DNA of 64,000 nucleotides from Phyto melanocephala (taxonomy: Eukaryota; Arthropoda; Insecta; Diptera; Rhinophoridae): NCBI GenBank assembly GCA_941918925.1, contig OW799233.1, forward strand, positions 70,442,578 to 70,506,577, given 5' to 3'. The notes under the pieces were generated by a model. It did not search any database. It was not told the DNA's origin and was given only the letters and a program-made list of their open reading frames with translations. Each line of letters opens with the position of its first letter. Positions within the stretch are counted from its first letter, which is position 1. Of the stretch, positions 34,480 through 46,200 are shown in pieces. The position numbers were made by a program, and so were the translations under genes.

Positions 34480-34968
34480 TACTTCAAAAAAACACATTAC
34501 AAAAAAATTTGTTTAGCTATTTTACTAAAATTTTGCGAAAAATATGTGACATTGTGTCACAAAAATTGGTCTGCTGATCACGGTCGGATCGTAACGGGTA
34601 TAAAATGGGGTATAGGGGTATAGAGGAGAGTTTTATCTACTAAATGGTGCTAATTTCTTTTTGTTATCTTATGTTTTCTAGAAGTTCTAGAAGTATGGTG
34701 TATTAAAAAAAGGAATTTAGGAAAATTTAGACCTAAAGATAAAAAAAATTATTTCTAAACATTATAAACAATTTATTTTCATGTACTAATGGCTAACAAA
34801 TTTTAAAATTATACAAAACTTATTTCGTTTGAAAATCTTCTAAAAGTAAAATGTTATAGAACTTTAAAAATCAAAATCTTACTAATAAATTTCCTGTTTT
34901 AGCAAAATGCTGAGCATCTCTATTTTGAATCACCCTGTGGCCCTTAAAATTTAACCACCCTTTACAAA
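34480..34968 (+). repeat. Mixed repeat ending in a mariner right terminus
   Basis: Mostly unassigned. GGCCCTTAAAATTTAACCAC followed by CCTTTA at 34935-34968 matches the right end of the mariner copies at 424 and 33595. Confidence 0.5.
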
Positions 34969-35987
34969 AGAATAGATAGATAAAAAAAATTTGTTAAAAT
35001 ATGTATTTTAAATATTCAAATACTTATTTTAAATCTACTGATGCACATTTTTTTTTAATATTTTTAAATCTTAAACCTCATAAGACTGTGTGTACAACTA
35101 TATGTAAAGTTGGGCACAAATCATTACTCTAGTTAATTTTTGTCAACAAACTTCGGTCATTTTCGTTTTCACAAACCCCTATAAAATTCCGTTGTAGTTT
35201 GTGCAAAAAAATGTTACTAGAGTCATCTAGTGTTCTACGTGATGTTTAGCAAAGACATCATCCTCAGTGTTTGCAAAATGTAGTGGCGCCTTCAACAGAT
35301 GTCGCCATCTGCAATGAATAAATGCTAATGAATATGACTAATATATTTTTATAAAAATTAAAAAAAAAAGTGGGCGTGGCACATTTATTTTCCGTTATAA
35401 CGAAGACTTTGACCAAAAAACCATGTTTGCAAAATTTCAGAACCGTACATATAGTTTTGTCAGTTTTATTACGTTTTAAACTTCAAATATACACTGAGCG
35501 GTATAAATTTTCGTACATTTTGACCTATAACTCCTTTTCTAATGCATAGATTTAAGCAATTTTTGGGGAGAAATATTCTTTTGACTCGAGAAATATATAT
35601 TCGAAGTTTCATGATTCTACGTTTATGCGTTTGGACACAATTCCTTTTTTTTCGATGTTTGAAGGACACGGTTTTTTCGACCTATTCTTGCTTTACGAGC
35701 TATAACTCTCTTTCTAATATTCCGATTTAGCCCATTTTCAATACCAAACAAACCTTGTCTATTAGAAAGATTCTGGAAAAATTTGAGCCCTTTAGCTTTT
35801 TCGGTGCGACCTCTATCGTGCTTTCAACAGACGGACAGACGGACGGACATAGCTAGATCGTCATCAAATCAAGCCCCGATTCAGAATATATATACTTTAT
35901 GGGGTCTAAAATGGATATTTCGATGTGTTACAAACGGAATGACAAAATGAATATACCCCCACCATTTTTTTGGTGGCGGGTATAAAA

Positions 35988-36160
35988 ATCTCTGCTTCTG
36001 CTGCTGTTGATAAGTGTGTTGCGCAAATGTTGATTACATTAACCTGTAAAACAAAATTTTCTGCCGAAAAGAAAGGAAAAACATTCTCTGCTTCTGCTGC
36101 TGTTGATAAGTATGGTGCGCAGGTGTTGATGCGGTTTAGCTGCTGATTTCAAACATTCGC
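35988..36160 (-). repeat. Short direct duplication in gypsy 2 leader
   Basis: TCTGCTTCTGCTGCTGTTGA occurs at about 35991 and 36089, separated by TTTTCTGCCGAAAAGAAAG, which also occurs left of the DINE block at 32983. The DINE appears to have landed in one unit of a tandem duplication. Confidence 0.65.
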
Positions 36161-36837
36161 ATAAACTATGTACTGTTTTGCTTTAATTTTTATTGTCTTA
36201 TTGGTTTGAGATTCTCATTTTTCTTTTTTTTCTGTTGATTTATTTTATGTTCTTATAGGTATTCAAGTATTTAATTAGAAGTTATTATTAATTTATTATT
36301 TTAATAGGTATTTAAAGAACATTTTAGTTTAAAATATTTTCACTTTTATTTTTCTTTAATTTAGTGTAACTTGCACAAGCACTTCAACATTTTGACTAGT
36401 TGTGTATTTTTTTTTCTGTGTTTCAACACATAAATTTGTCTCTTTTCTTCCTATGCACTTTGCTTTGCGGAATAATTTTTTTTTTTTTTATATACATACG
36501 TTGGGAACTTCCTTGTATTTCATTTAGATTTTGTTTCTTAATAAATAAGTAAAAAACCACTTGTTTTTGTAAATGCAATTTGCTGAATTTTTTTTCATCT
36601 TTTTGTATCAGTGGCGGCGATGTTAAATAAAACTACCGGCGGTAGTGAGCCGTTACATTTATAAAAGTCAGTTGCTATTAGTTTATATCATTCGTTGTTG
36701 TTTTTTTTTTATATTTTTAATTTTTTTTTCTTTATGTTTTAATTAACAAAAGGTTATTTTTCAGTTCTATATTTTTCTGATTTTCTACATCTGTTTCTCT
36801 ATTTTAAATAACTGTTGCTTTCAATTATTTTTGTATA

Positions 36838-37042
36838 GGTATATAAATTATTTTGTACAATATTTTATGCACATTTATTAATTATGTTGGATAATAGTCA
36901 CATTTATATCCAATAGGTATATAAAATATTTTGTACAATATTTTATGCACATTTATTAATTATGTTGGATAATAGTCACATTTATATCCAATAGGTATAT
37001 AAATTATTTTGTACAATATTTTATGCACATTTATTAAATATA
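36838..37042 (-). repeat. 78-bp tandem repeat, about 2.6 copies
   Basis: The unit begins GGTATATAAATTATTTTGTA and repeats at 36838, 36916 and 36994 (period 78). The first two units are nearly identical. It lies in the gypsy 2 leader about 200 bp from the 5' LTR. Confidence 0.9.
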
Positions 37043-37244
37043 TTCTTATTTATGGCTTTTCAATGCACCAACATTATGTATTTTTAGTTTTCTTTTCTTT
37101 TAACTAATTTTTGTTTTAATCTGTTTGTATTAGGTTTTATAGTTTTTCAAATATTTGGCGAGACTGTACCAATTTTAAAAAAATGTCACACACTTCACAA
37201 TTAAAAGAATTTTTTTTGTACTTTTTAACTGTAAATTTTTTGCA

Positions 37245-37260
37245 CTTGTCACGGTCGCCA
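37245..37260 (-). promoter_or_regulatory. Gypsy 2 primer-binding site (tRNA-Arg type)
   Basis: The minus strand reads TGGCGACCGTGACAAG immediately after the 5' LTR, the tRNA-Arg-type PBS used by mdg1/412-like elements. Confidence 0.82.
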
Positions 37261-37529
37261 TGTGGTGGATGGTGGCAATCGAAGTAAAAATAAAAACGAT
37301 GTCGTTAGTGTCATGGTTTTCAACTGACTGACCTTTATTAATGATTTCTTAAAGTATACATATGTATAACAGTTACATTACAATAAGTGTAAGTAAGAAG
37401 GTTAAAGCCTATATTAATATAAGTAAGTGTAAGTAGTCTAGTTATAGATTATCTATATATTAAGTAAGTATAAGTAATTTATTATAATAGTTTAGAGAAT
37501 AAGATAATGGGTGATGCACTGGCACTACA
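37261..37529 (-). repeat. Gypsy 2 5' LTR (269 bp)
   Basis: Identical by eye to 26921-27189. Confidence 0.95.
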
Positions 37530-37635
37530 CCACTACATTTTTTAAGAACTAAATAAATTTGTTAAAAGTAGTCGGAATTTGCTCTGGTTCTGCCATATTA
37601 AAAAAAAAAACTTTGTTACAAGGGGGTTGTAATAA

Positions 37636-37735
37636 TGAAAAATATTCAAAAATTATTTCACTGCACACGGTAGTCAAAGCTACCTTTTATTGACATTAAC
37701 TTTATAGGCAAGTTGTAATAATGGCCAAACTATTT
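37636..37735. repeat. Harbinger-type MITE fragment
   Basis: GGCAAGTTGTAATAATGGCC at about 37711-37731 matches the terminus of the 43113-46707 element. A partial, inverted-looking GGTTGTAATAATG lies at 37626-37640. No clean duplication. Confidence 0.5.
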
Positions 37736-37942
37736 TAGTATACAAGTCATATGTTATCAGAGATATTAGTTATGCTATGGGTATTCTTTAGTGCAAGTCG
37801 CTAGATTTCGTAGATGCAAAATATTATGAAATTTGAAAATTAAATCAAAAAGTATTGCAAATTACAATAACTTGATCAAACATCTTAACTGAAGAGCTGA
37901 TTACAAAGCAAATTATAAGCGCAACAACGTATAAAATACCTG

Positions 37943-39299
37943 GGGGCTAATTCTCGCATTCGTGATTGAAATACAACTCGTATCGAAATTAATTTCGATA
38001 GCGTACAATTTTCTAATGATATTACTCGATACGAAACGAATCGAGTTTTTAGTTCAGTGTTGTAAAGAACTTATTTTTTTCATGTTTTTTGAAACTAAAA
38101 AAAATATAAGCCTATAAAAATTGCATGTACATAGGGATTTATGGCTATTTTTATTGCATTTCGATACCCATATTAAGTGTTTCTTTTTCTTTAATTAGTT
38201 TGTCTAAGTATTGCTCTTCTCCCTAATTTGCAGGCTTTTCTTTTTCATTTCAATTAACTGAATATTTAGTTCGACATTCTTTTGTTTTAATTCGAGGTCT
38301 TGTTTTTTTATTTCTATAAGGAAATTTAATCTTTTTAGCATCTCCTTCTTGTAGTTCTCTGTAGTCATCATATTTTTTTTTAGCAAAGTAATATTTGTTT
38401 CCCCTTTTTTTTCGCTGGCACTGATTCTTCTAAATCATCATCTTCTATACATGAGGAGTGGTTACTGTCCGAGACCAAAGACGAAGAAGTGCATGGCAAG
38501 TCATTATTGTGATCTTCAGGTGCTATTACACTTAATTAATCACCTAAAGGTTTTAGGTTTGACTTCGGCTCTGTTTGTATTTTTAAAACTGATCCAAAGC
38601 TTTGCACAGTCTTCAGACCCTAAACAGCAACTTCTATGCCAGCAGCAGTCAAGATTTGTTCCTCTACTTGAGTGAGAGTTTTGTCTTCACACGGGCCAAC
38701 AACGGTTCTTTTCTTCGAAGATTTATTAAAAGAAAACTTCTTTTTTGCATGTTGTTTTTGATCAGCGTATACCTAAACAAAAAAATCATTACTAAAAGTA
38801 AAACAATTTTTTCTTGTTATATTACCTTCCGCCACATTTTCACATCTTTTATTGGTGGACCAAAAGCATTAAGTTTCGCGGCTAGTTGCTCCAATAGTTG
38901 GTTAGCCCTCGCTTTCCCTTGCGAACTGTTCGGAAAAAAGCTTTATGCTAAATCTGTGCGCTTTGCCAAAAAATCCCCTAAGATCTCTTTTTGAGAATAA
39001 TTTATTTTTGTTAACTTTTACCTAGAAATATAACAATTTACTTTAAAAAAAACTTCATAAATTTTTAACTTACATTTTCTTTTCTGTTCACTTTTATACT
39101 TTAAAACGTTAACTCGAATGCTTTTTTGCTAACGAGTTTATACTCGCAAGGTTACATACGAAATGTAGCTCGTTATTGAATGCCATCATTAGAAATTTCG
39201 ATAGTCGATACTCGATAGCGAATGAGAGAATCCCAAAAGTAAGAAAACTCGCACGTTCGAATATAATTTCGCTCGTGTACGAATGCGAGAATCAGCCCC
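37943..39299 (-). mobile_element. Harbinger-like DNA transposon remnant
   Basis: TIRs GGGGCTAATTCTCGCATTCG and (inverted) GGGGCTGATTCTCGCATTCG are flanked by CTG (37940-37942; 39300-39302). A 3-bp CWG or TWA duplication is a Harbinger trait as far as I recall. It carries a Myb/SANT-like reading frame but no visible DDE transposase, so it may be an internally deleted copy. Confidence 0.7.
38203..38999 (-). pseudogene. Myb/SANT-like DNA-binding protein of the Harbinger-like element
   Basis: Exon 1 (about 38999-38828) reads LLEQLAAKLNAFGPPIKDVK then MWRK, the core of the Myb/SANT-like domain of Harbinger-associated second proteins and zeste-like regulators. A canonical intron (GTAATA...TTTAG, about 38827-38775) follows. 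Exon 2 has VYADQK, a basic segment, CEDKTLTQVEEQILTAAGI, an acidic stretch, and a coiled-coil tail to 38204 (KKEMLKRLNFLIEIKKQDLE). At least three in-frame stops or shifts make it a pseudogene. Proposed role: binding transposon ends together with the transposase. Confidence 0.72.
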
Positions 39300-39840
39300 C
39301 TGCTCTCCTTTTAGAACAAATAATATTTAATCCTAATTATTTTCTTTATATTACATTTGTTTTTGAAACAACAAATAAATTTCTTACAATATTATGGAAG
39401 AGTATTTAATAAATTTTTTGTGTAATAAATATAGTATGGTACGCTTGGTTACAAAGATTAATAAACACAAAACTAAAAATGAAAAAAACCGGTTTATGTG
39501 AGTAAAAAACCCGGTTTATTCGACATTCGAAAAATTAACGTTTGAAAAAAACCGCCAGCTGAAAGAGTAAAAAACCGGGTTTTCCACCGGTTGTAAAACC
39601 GAGTCGATCACCCTAGTTGCCATATTTGAAGAGTGAAAAAAAAAGTACATTGAGGGGGAAAACAGTACTTTAAAAAAAACATTTTATTATTTATTGATAA
39701 CATATCTTTTACTTCAATACATCACATTTTTATTTAAAAAAAGTTAATAGCAAACATAAAAACATGTAAAAACTATGAGAACATAACGGTGACATAACTT
39801 TTAATTCAATACATCACATAAGTTTTAAAAATAAGTAAAA

Positions 39841-40609
39841 AAACAAGTAACAGTGCTATATTCGGCCGTGCCGAATCTTATATACCCTTCACAACGTGTA
39901 GTCATGCAATAACAATTGTTTGTATCACCATTCATCCCATATAAAATACGTGCATACGTACACGTTAGAATAAATGTGGCATCGAATCCCAGCTGAGCCA
40001 AAAAAATTTAATTTTATTTTATTTAATATATTATTTATATTTTATTATTTTTTTTTAAATCTTTTTTAAATTTTTTCAAAAAATTTTTTTAGAAAAAATT
40101 TTAAAAAATTTTTTTAAATTTTTTTTTAAATTTTTTTTTAAATTTTTTTAAAATTTTTTTTTTGTAGTTTTTTTTATTATTTTTTTCTTATTTTTAATAT
40201 TTTTTTTTTTTTGTAATTTTTTTTGTTTAGTATGTTTTTTACATGTATCTATGTATGTATGTTGTTGTTGTAATTGTGAAAAAAAACGAGGTGGTCGTGG
40301 TTTTTTGCTCATATCTCAGAAAGTTATGGGGCGATTGTGCTGAATTTCAATAGCGATTCATTCCTGGATATTTCCAAGAGATTGATACCATATACAGATC
40401 TGAGGAACATATAGTTGCTTCTAAAAGTTGATTTCAACCAACACACGGACAGACGGGCAGACGGACAGACGGTCAGGGCTTAATCGACTCCTCTATTCAT
40501 AAGCTTTCAGAAAATATATACTTTATGGGGTCGGAAATGAAAATTGTAGAAATTACAAACGGAATGACAAAGCTATATATACCCTTGTACACCACAGGTG
40601 AAGGGTATA
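39841..40609 (-). mobile_element. DINE/Helentron-type element (cluster copy 1)
   Basis: The 3' end on the minus strand has ACTTGTTT and the hairpin TTCGGCACGGCCGAA (39841-39870). The 5' end is TATACCCTTCACCTGTGG at about 40590-40609, with ACCCCATAAAGTATATA and repeated GTCCGTCTG (about 40440-40540). No coding; T/A-rich middle. Confidence 0.8.
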
Positions 40610-40744
40610 ATAACATAAACTATGAGAACGTAACAAAAAATATTGCATTTGTTTCAAAATGCAAAACATATATAGATCGAGTCGAACTACAAATAGTATC
40701 TTAAGTTACTAACGTGGTCAAAAACACAAATTAAACGTCGTTTT

Positions 40745-41200
40745 TATACCCTTCACACAGTGAAAAAGGGTATATATAGGTTTGTCATTCCGTGTGAAAT
40801 TTCTACAATTTTCATTTCCGACCCCATAAAGTATATATTTTCTGAAAGCTTATGAATAGGGGAGTCGATTAAGCTCTGTCAGCCTGTCCGTCTGACCGTC
40901 TGTCCGTGTGTATGTTGAAATCAACTTTCTGAAGCCCCCCGATATCGCTTGGACCCGGGTGAGGTATTAAAATATCAGAAATATTCGGGAGTAGAACGGT
41001 ATTGAAAATCAGAAACATCGGTACATAAACAACGGAGATATGAGCAAAAACCCACGACCACCTCGATTTTTTATTCACAAAAACAACATTACAACAACAA
41101 CATACATACATACAAACGTGTATACTGGTTAGAGAAAACGTGGCATCGAATCCCAGCTGAGCCAAAAAATTTTTTTTTTAATTTTTTTTAAATTTTTTTT
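40745..41200 (+). mobile_element. DINE-type element, cluster copy 2 (3' end missing)
   Basis: It starts TATACCCTTCACACAGTGAA, has the ACCCCATAAAGTATATA block and the GGCATCGAATCCCAGCTGAG block, and then runs directly into the next copy in poly(T). Confidence 0.8.
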
Positions 41201-41201
41201 T

Positions 41202-41970
41202 TATACCCTTCACACAGTGAAAAAGGGTATATATAGGTTTGTCATTCCGTGTGAAATTTCTACAATTTTCATTTCCGACCCCATAAAGTATATATTTTCT
41301 GAAAGCTTATGAATAGGGGAGTCGATTAAGTCCTGTCAGTCTGTCCGTCTGACCGTGCGTATGTTGAAATCAACTTTTTGAAGCCCCCGGCATCGTTTGG
41401 ACCTGGGTAAGGTATTAAAATATCAGAAATATTCGGGAGTAGATCGGTATTGAAAATCAGAAACATCGGTACATAAACAACTGAGATATGAGCAAAAACC
41501 CACGACCACCTCGATTTTTTTTCACAAAAACAACATAACAACATACATACATACAAACGTGTATACTGGTTAGAGAAAACGTGGCATCGAATCCCAGCTG
41601 AGCCAAAAAAAATGTTTTTAATTTTTTAAAAATTTTTTTTTTTATTTTTTATTTAATATATTATTTATATTTTTATTATTATTTTTTTTAAATTTTTTTT
41701 TTATTTTTTTGTTTTATATATATTATATATATAATAATTTTTTTTTTAAATTTTTTTTTTAAATTTTTTTTTTTAATTTTTTTTTAATTTTTTTTTCGTT
41801 TTTTAACATACATAGGTGAATTTTTAATTTTACAATGGGATATTTTTATATATGTATGTACGTATTTCATATAAGATGAATGGTGAAACAAACTACTGTT
41901 ATTGCATGACTACACGTTGTGAAGGGTATATAAGATTCGGCACGGCCGAATATAGCGCTCTTACTTGTTT
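41202..41970 (+). mobile_element. DINE-type element, cluster copy 3 (complete)
   Basis: 5' TATACCCTTCACACAGTGAA and 3' GAAGGGTATATAAGATTCGG, hairpin, then CTTACTTGTTT. Its 5' half is nearly identical to copy 2, so the pair arose by a recent duplication or insertion of sister copies. Confidence 0.85.
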
Positions 41971-42341
41971 TTTTTTGGCATGTTTTTTGCATGTATGTAT
42001 GTTGTTGTTGTAATTGTGTAAAAAAACGAGGTGGTCGTGGTTTTTTGCTCATATCTCAGAAAGTTATGGGGCGATTGTGCTGAATTTCAATAGCGATTTA
42101 ATCCTGGATATTTCCAAGAGATTGATACCATAAACAGATCTGAGGAACATATAGTTGCTTCTAAAAGTTGATTTCAACCAACACACGGAGAGACGGGCAG
42201 ACGGACAGGGCTTAATCGACTCCACTATTCATAAGCTTTCAGAAAATATATACTTTATGGGGTCGGAAATGAAAATTGTAGAAATTACTAACGGAATTAC
42301 AAAGCTATATATACCCTTGTGCACCACAGGTGAAGGGTATA
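41971..42341 (-). mobile_element. DINE-type element, cluster copy 4 (5' half)
   Basis: Inverted 5' half: GAGGTGGTCGTGG to CACAGGTGAAGGGTATA. It joins copy 3's 3' end directly. Confidence 0.75.
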
Positions 42342-42775
42342 ACAACAACATACATACATACAAACATGTATACTGGTTAGAGTAAACGTGGCATCGAATC
42401 CCAGCTGAGCCAAAAAAAATTTTTTTTTAATTTTTTTTTTTATATTTTTTTTTAATTTTTTTTTTTATTTTATATATTATTTATATTTTTATTATTTTTT
42501 TTTAATTTTTTTTGTTTTATATTTATTATTATATTAATTATTTTTTTACATTTTTTTTCTTAAATTTTTTTCTAATTTTTTTTTTAATTTTTTTTTTTTA
42601 ACATACATACGTAAATTTATAATTTTACAATGGGATGTTTTTATATATGTATTTTTTTATATATGTGTGTACGTATTTCATATGAGATGAATGGTGATAC
42701 AAACTACTGTTATTGCATGACTACACGTTGTGAAGGGTATATAAGCACGGCCGAATATAGCACTCTTACTTGTTC
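42342..42775 (+). mobile_element. DINE-type element, cluster copy 5 (3' half)
   Basis: It begins within the CAACATACATACATAC segment and ends GAAGGGTATATAAGCACGGC...CTTACTTGTT. The hairpin has lost its left arm (ATTCGG missing). Confidence 0.75.
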
Positions 42776-43238
42776 GATATTAATATTGATATTAGTTTGA
42801 ATAAACGAATTACCAATGCTTTAACATTTTTGACTGTATTTCAGAACTATGCACTATATTTTTAAACTTAATTTTGAAAATGATATAATATATTTCAAAA
42901 GTTCTTAATTAAATTTCAAAAATAGTAAATAGAATTTCGAATTTGGTAAAAAAAAACTACGAGTTGTATTTTGAAATTATCTATAATTGGTAAATTCAAT
43001 TGATTTGTTTCTTCAAATTACAATAATATTTCATTAATACTTTTGGAATACTATTTATAACTTAAAAAATATCAATTGTAATTGATAAATTATCAATTTT
43101 TAAGTAGACTTAGGGCCATTATTACAACTTGCCGTTAGCTAAAGGCAGGATTTTGTTTGGCAGATAAATGGCTTTGCATTATAAACCATTAATTTATTAT
43201 TTTTTTATTCATTAAATACACTATGCTAGATGAAAAAA

Positions 43239-46200
43239 CAGACAAGCCGGACACCTGGCGTTTTAACATTATTCGGGTACGCCGAGTCCAGTGATGCCCA
43301 CGGTTTTTTTAAGATTGGCTCTGGTTTTCGAGATATACCGTTATTTCGAAAATGGAGGAGGTTGCACAACATATGTTCGCGTAACTCAAAAACGCTTTAG
43401 CTTATTGAAAAAAACTTAAAAACCCAAAATTCTGCAATAAAATTTCCTTTAAGTAAAACTTTTTTCTAATATCCGCAGTCGTTTTAGAAACATAATTTTT
43501 TTTGAAAAAAAATTAATTTTTTTATCAAAATTTCGAAATTTTCGTTTTTTAAAAATTCATAAAAAATCAAAAAATGCAACTAGGCTTCTAATTTTTTTGC
43601 AGACATATAAAAAACAAAGCTGATAACAAAACAAGCCATAAATCTTTAAAATCGAAAAATTTTAGTTAATTTAAGAATTTCATAAAACGTAACCCCTCTA
43701 AGGGGTGGTGATAAAGGGAAAGTATAGTTTGAGAAAATGTTAAGAACAAAAAACATTGGAGGTCGGTCATACATTTTATCCCCCTAGGAGTGAATCCTAG
43801 GCCTTAGAAACAAATGATGGGAATGAAAAATAAAGTTGCGCTGGTCATTTGGCCCGTCTAGGGGTATCTCAGGAGCTGCAGGTGCGAAATTTAAGGCTAG
43901 AGTTCTACGCGTATAAAAAACAAAGTTCCAAACAAAATAAGCTATTAATGATTAAAATCTGTCTACAACTTTTGATTTTTTCAGAAAAGATGTAATTTGT
44001 TATAATAACCAAACTAAAAAATTTTTGTTGTTAAGTAGCTAAAGTTAAAGTTTTAATTTAGAAATTTATTCTTCTTCCTCCTGCAGATTCCAACAAATAT
44101 CCCCTGATAGCGAATCAATCAGACTCGGCTGGTGATTGTTCATTAAATTTTTCGGCATGGTAATGCAAAAAACGTATTTTCAATGGCATTCTACCGTTTA
44201 AGTTTTTAAATGCGGTTAGCATATTTTTGATTAAAATTCGCCAGTTTTCAGACCGATGATTTCCTAATACATTTTCTATTACTGATTTCACACAATTCCA
44301 GGCCAATAGCTCGATATCATTCAATGCAACCTTAAATTGATGGTCCTTCATAAGACGACGAATGTCCGGTCCATTAAGAATTCCTGTAGAATAAAAACAT
44401 TATGATATGAAATATAAATCTAATTAAATAAAGTAGTTAGAGTTCATACCTTCTTTTACTTTCATGCCGCTTAATCGTGGAAAAATTCGGTGCAATTCGG
44501 TAAAAGCAACACCATCTGGGCTCAATGCTTTTATAAAATTTTTTACAATACCCAGTTTGATGTGGAGTGGAGGTAGCAAAATCTTTTCCATCGGCACAAG
44601 TGGTAATTCAATAACATTGTTTCTATGCAATCTGCTTTCGTCACGTAAAGCCCAATCCCGTTTATTTTACTGGCCGCCGTCGAAACGCGTATTCCATAAG
44701 CACATGAAGCACATATTTTTAGTACAGCCCAATTGCATGCCTCTTAAAAGTGCTACCACTTTTAAATCTGCGCATATTTTTCACTTGTGGTCTTTATATT
44801 TAAATAACTGCATTATTTTTTTCATTGATGCGTATGTCTCTTTAGTATTTGTGCTTAGTGCGATCGGAATAGGACTTTTTAAATTAGTGACATGTAGCAA
44901 AAATGCTTTTAAGCTACTTTTGGAAGAATCAATAAATAAGCGCCAATCTCCAGGATTATATTCATTTTGCATTGTTAAAACTAAGCCGCGGATGTCAGTA
45001 CAATACGCGATGGAATTATTCTCAATAGATTTAAAAAAAAGTCGTAAATCGTCTATGGCGATTGATAGCCCCGTATATTTGTACACCTGGTGCTCAAATA
45101 TTAGCACGTTTTAACTCTTTTGTCAAGAGAATGCTCTGTCTTTGAGATAATTTTACATGCCGTACCATTATAACCAGACGATCTTGCGTGATTTCATTGT
45201 GACGGCATGGAACCGTGATGCATGACGGTTGATACATTGAAGTAGGTGGTCCACCCGCTTCAACAGAATCAGTTATTGAGGAAATATGTTCTGTTGGTAT
45301 ATGGCTATCCGGAACAGGAATTTCATCAGAATGAGGCAGCGGAAATCAAGCATATGCTGTTTCAGTATAAGATATATAAGTAATTTTTCTTCTGTTCATA
45401 CCCGCTGTATAATTTATGCACGCATAACACTCATCTTCAACATGAACTATGGCATCTCTTCAAATCGTTGGAATACCAAATGACATGGCGTCTTCATTTT
45501 TTCCCCACTTATTTAAATGGTAAATGCAGTGTGTTCACACTATTGATGGTGTCCAACTCTTACCATATATAACACTTAAAGAAAAATATGATTCATACTA
45601 GGTACTTGTTTCAGTACTGATTTTACGGCGAGTTGGCATATTTTTATATTTCCCACGCACATAACAAAAGTAATTAAACTTTTTACATGCCTCCATCTTA
45701 GATATTTCAATATTACTGATTGAATTCAAGACTTTCAAAGGCTTTTAACTTCACTAATCACTTTCGCAAGCACTTTCCATATGACAGTGAAGGGGTTTAG
45801 GAACTCTTATTTATACTGTAATTGTTTTAATTAAAGTACCTGTCGAGACGAATAATATTTCTACCTGTTCCAGGTATAACAATAGAATATGTTATTTAAG
45901 TTTTTTACAAGACCGATTAGTGCGGTTTTGACTGCACAATAAAAGACCGATTTGTATGGTTTTGTAAGCACAATAAAATACAAAGATGTAAGCATTTATG
46001 ACTTTATTTCTTAATTCTAAGAATTTTTAATCGGTAACTTCACTTTTTAGGGGGGCTCCCATACAAATATTGCGTTTTATGAAATTCTTAAATTAACTAA
46101 AATTTGTCAACTTTTGTGAATAGAATCAAAAATTGCTAACAGATTTTAAAGATTTGTGGCTTGTTTTGTTATCAGCTTCGTTTGTTATATGTCTGCAAAA

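Larger units (their letters stand above)
32998..35987 (-). mobile_element. DINE/Helentron-type composite inside gypsy 2 leader
   Basis: The reverse-strand 3' end (ACTTGTT, hairpin TTCGGC...GCCGAA) is at 33000-33035. Two 5'-type ends (CGGACATAGCTAGAT...GGTGGCGGRTATAAAA) end at 34479 and 35987, so it is probably two copies or an internal duplication. Several degenerate units with GTGGGCGTGTCAC fill the interior, as in INE-1/DINE elements. A mariner MITE (33109-33595) is nested inside. Confidence 0.7.
26921..37529 (-). mobile_element. Ty3/gypsy retrotransposon 2 (mdg1/412-like), identical LTRs
   Basis: LTRs at 26921-27189 and 37261-37529 look identical over all 269 bases. The duplication is CCAC (26917-26920; 37530-37533). 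The PBS matches tRNA-Arg-type primer sites, gag lacks zinc knuckles, and pol sits in the -1 frame; all fit the mdg1/412 lineage. The 4.9-kb leader contains a DINE-type composite (32998-35987). Frameshifts in pol near 28640 and 27670. No env. Confidence 0.93.
26373..39615. mobile_element. hAT-like non-autonomous element hosting several insertions
   Basis: The ends TAGGGTGATCGACT (26373) and AGTCGATCACCCTA (to 39615) are inverted, and both ends are rich in CCGGTT. A perfect 8-bp duplication GTTGCCAT (26365-26372; 39616-39623) is the size expected for hAT. Without gypsy 2 and the 37.9-39.3 kb element, about 1.3 kb of its own sequence remains, with no transposase seen. Confidence 0.75.

Noticed and set aside
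40020..40230. Long T/A runs considered as terminators or poly(A) tails
   Set aside because: Low-complexity interior of DINE elements; no element end or gene abuts them.
40869..42052. Frames of 60-98 codons within the DINE cluster
   Set aside because: They recur only as parts of non-coding DINE repeats.
44464..45114. 216-codon plus-strand frame
   Set aside because: Mirror of the family-X protein, whose motifs match two other copies in the window.
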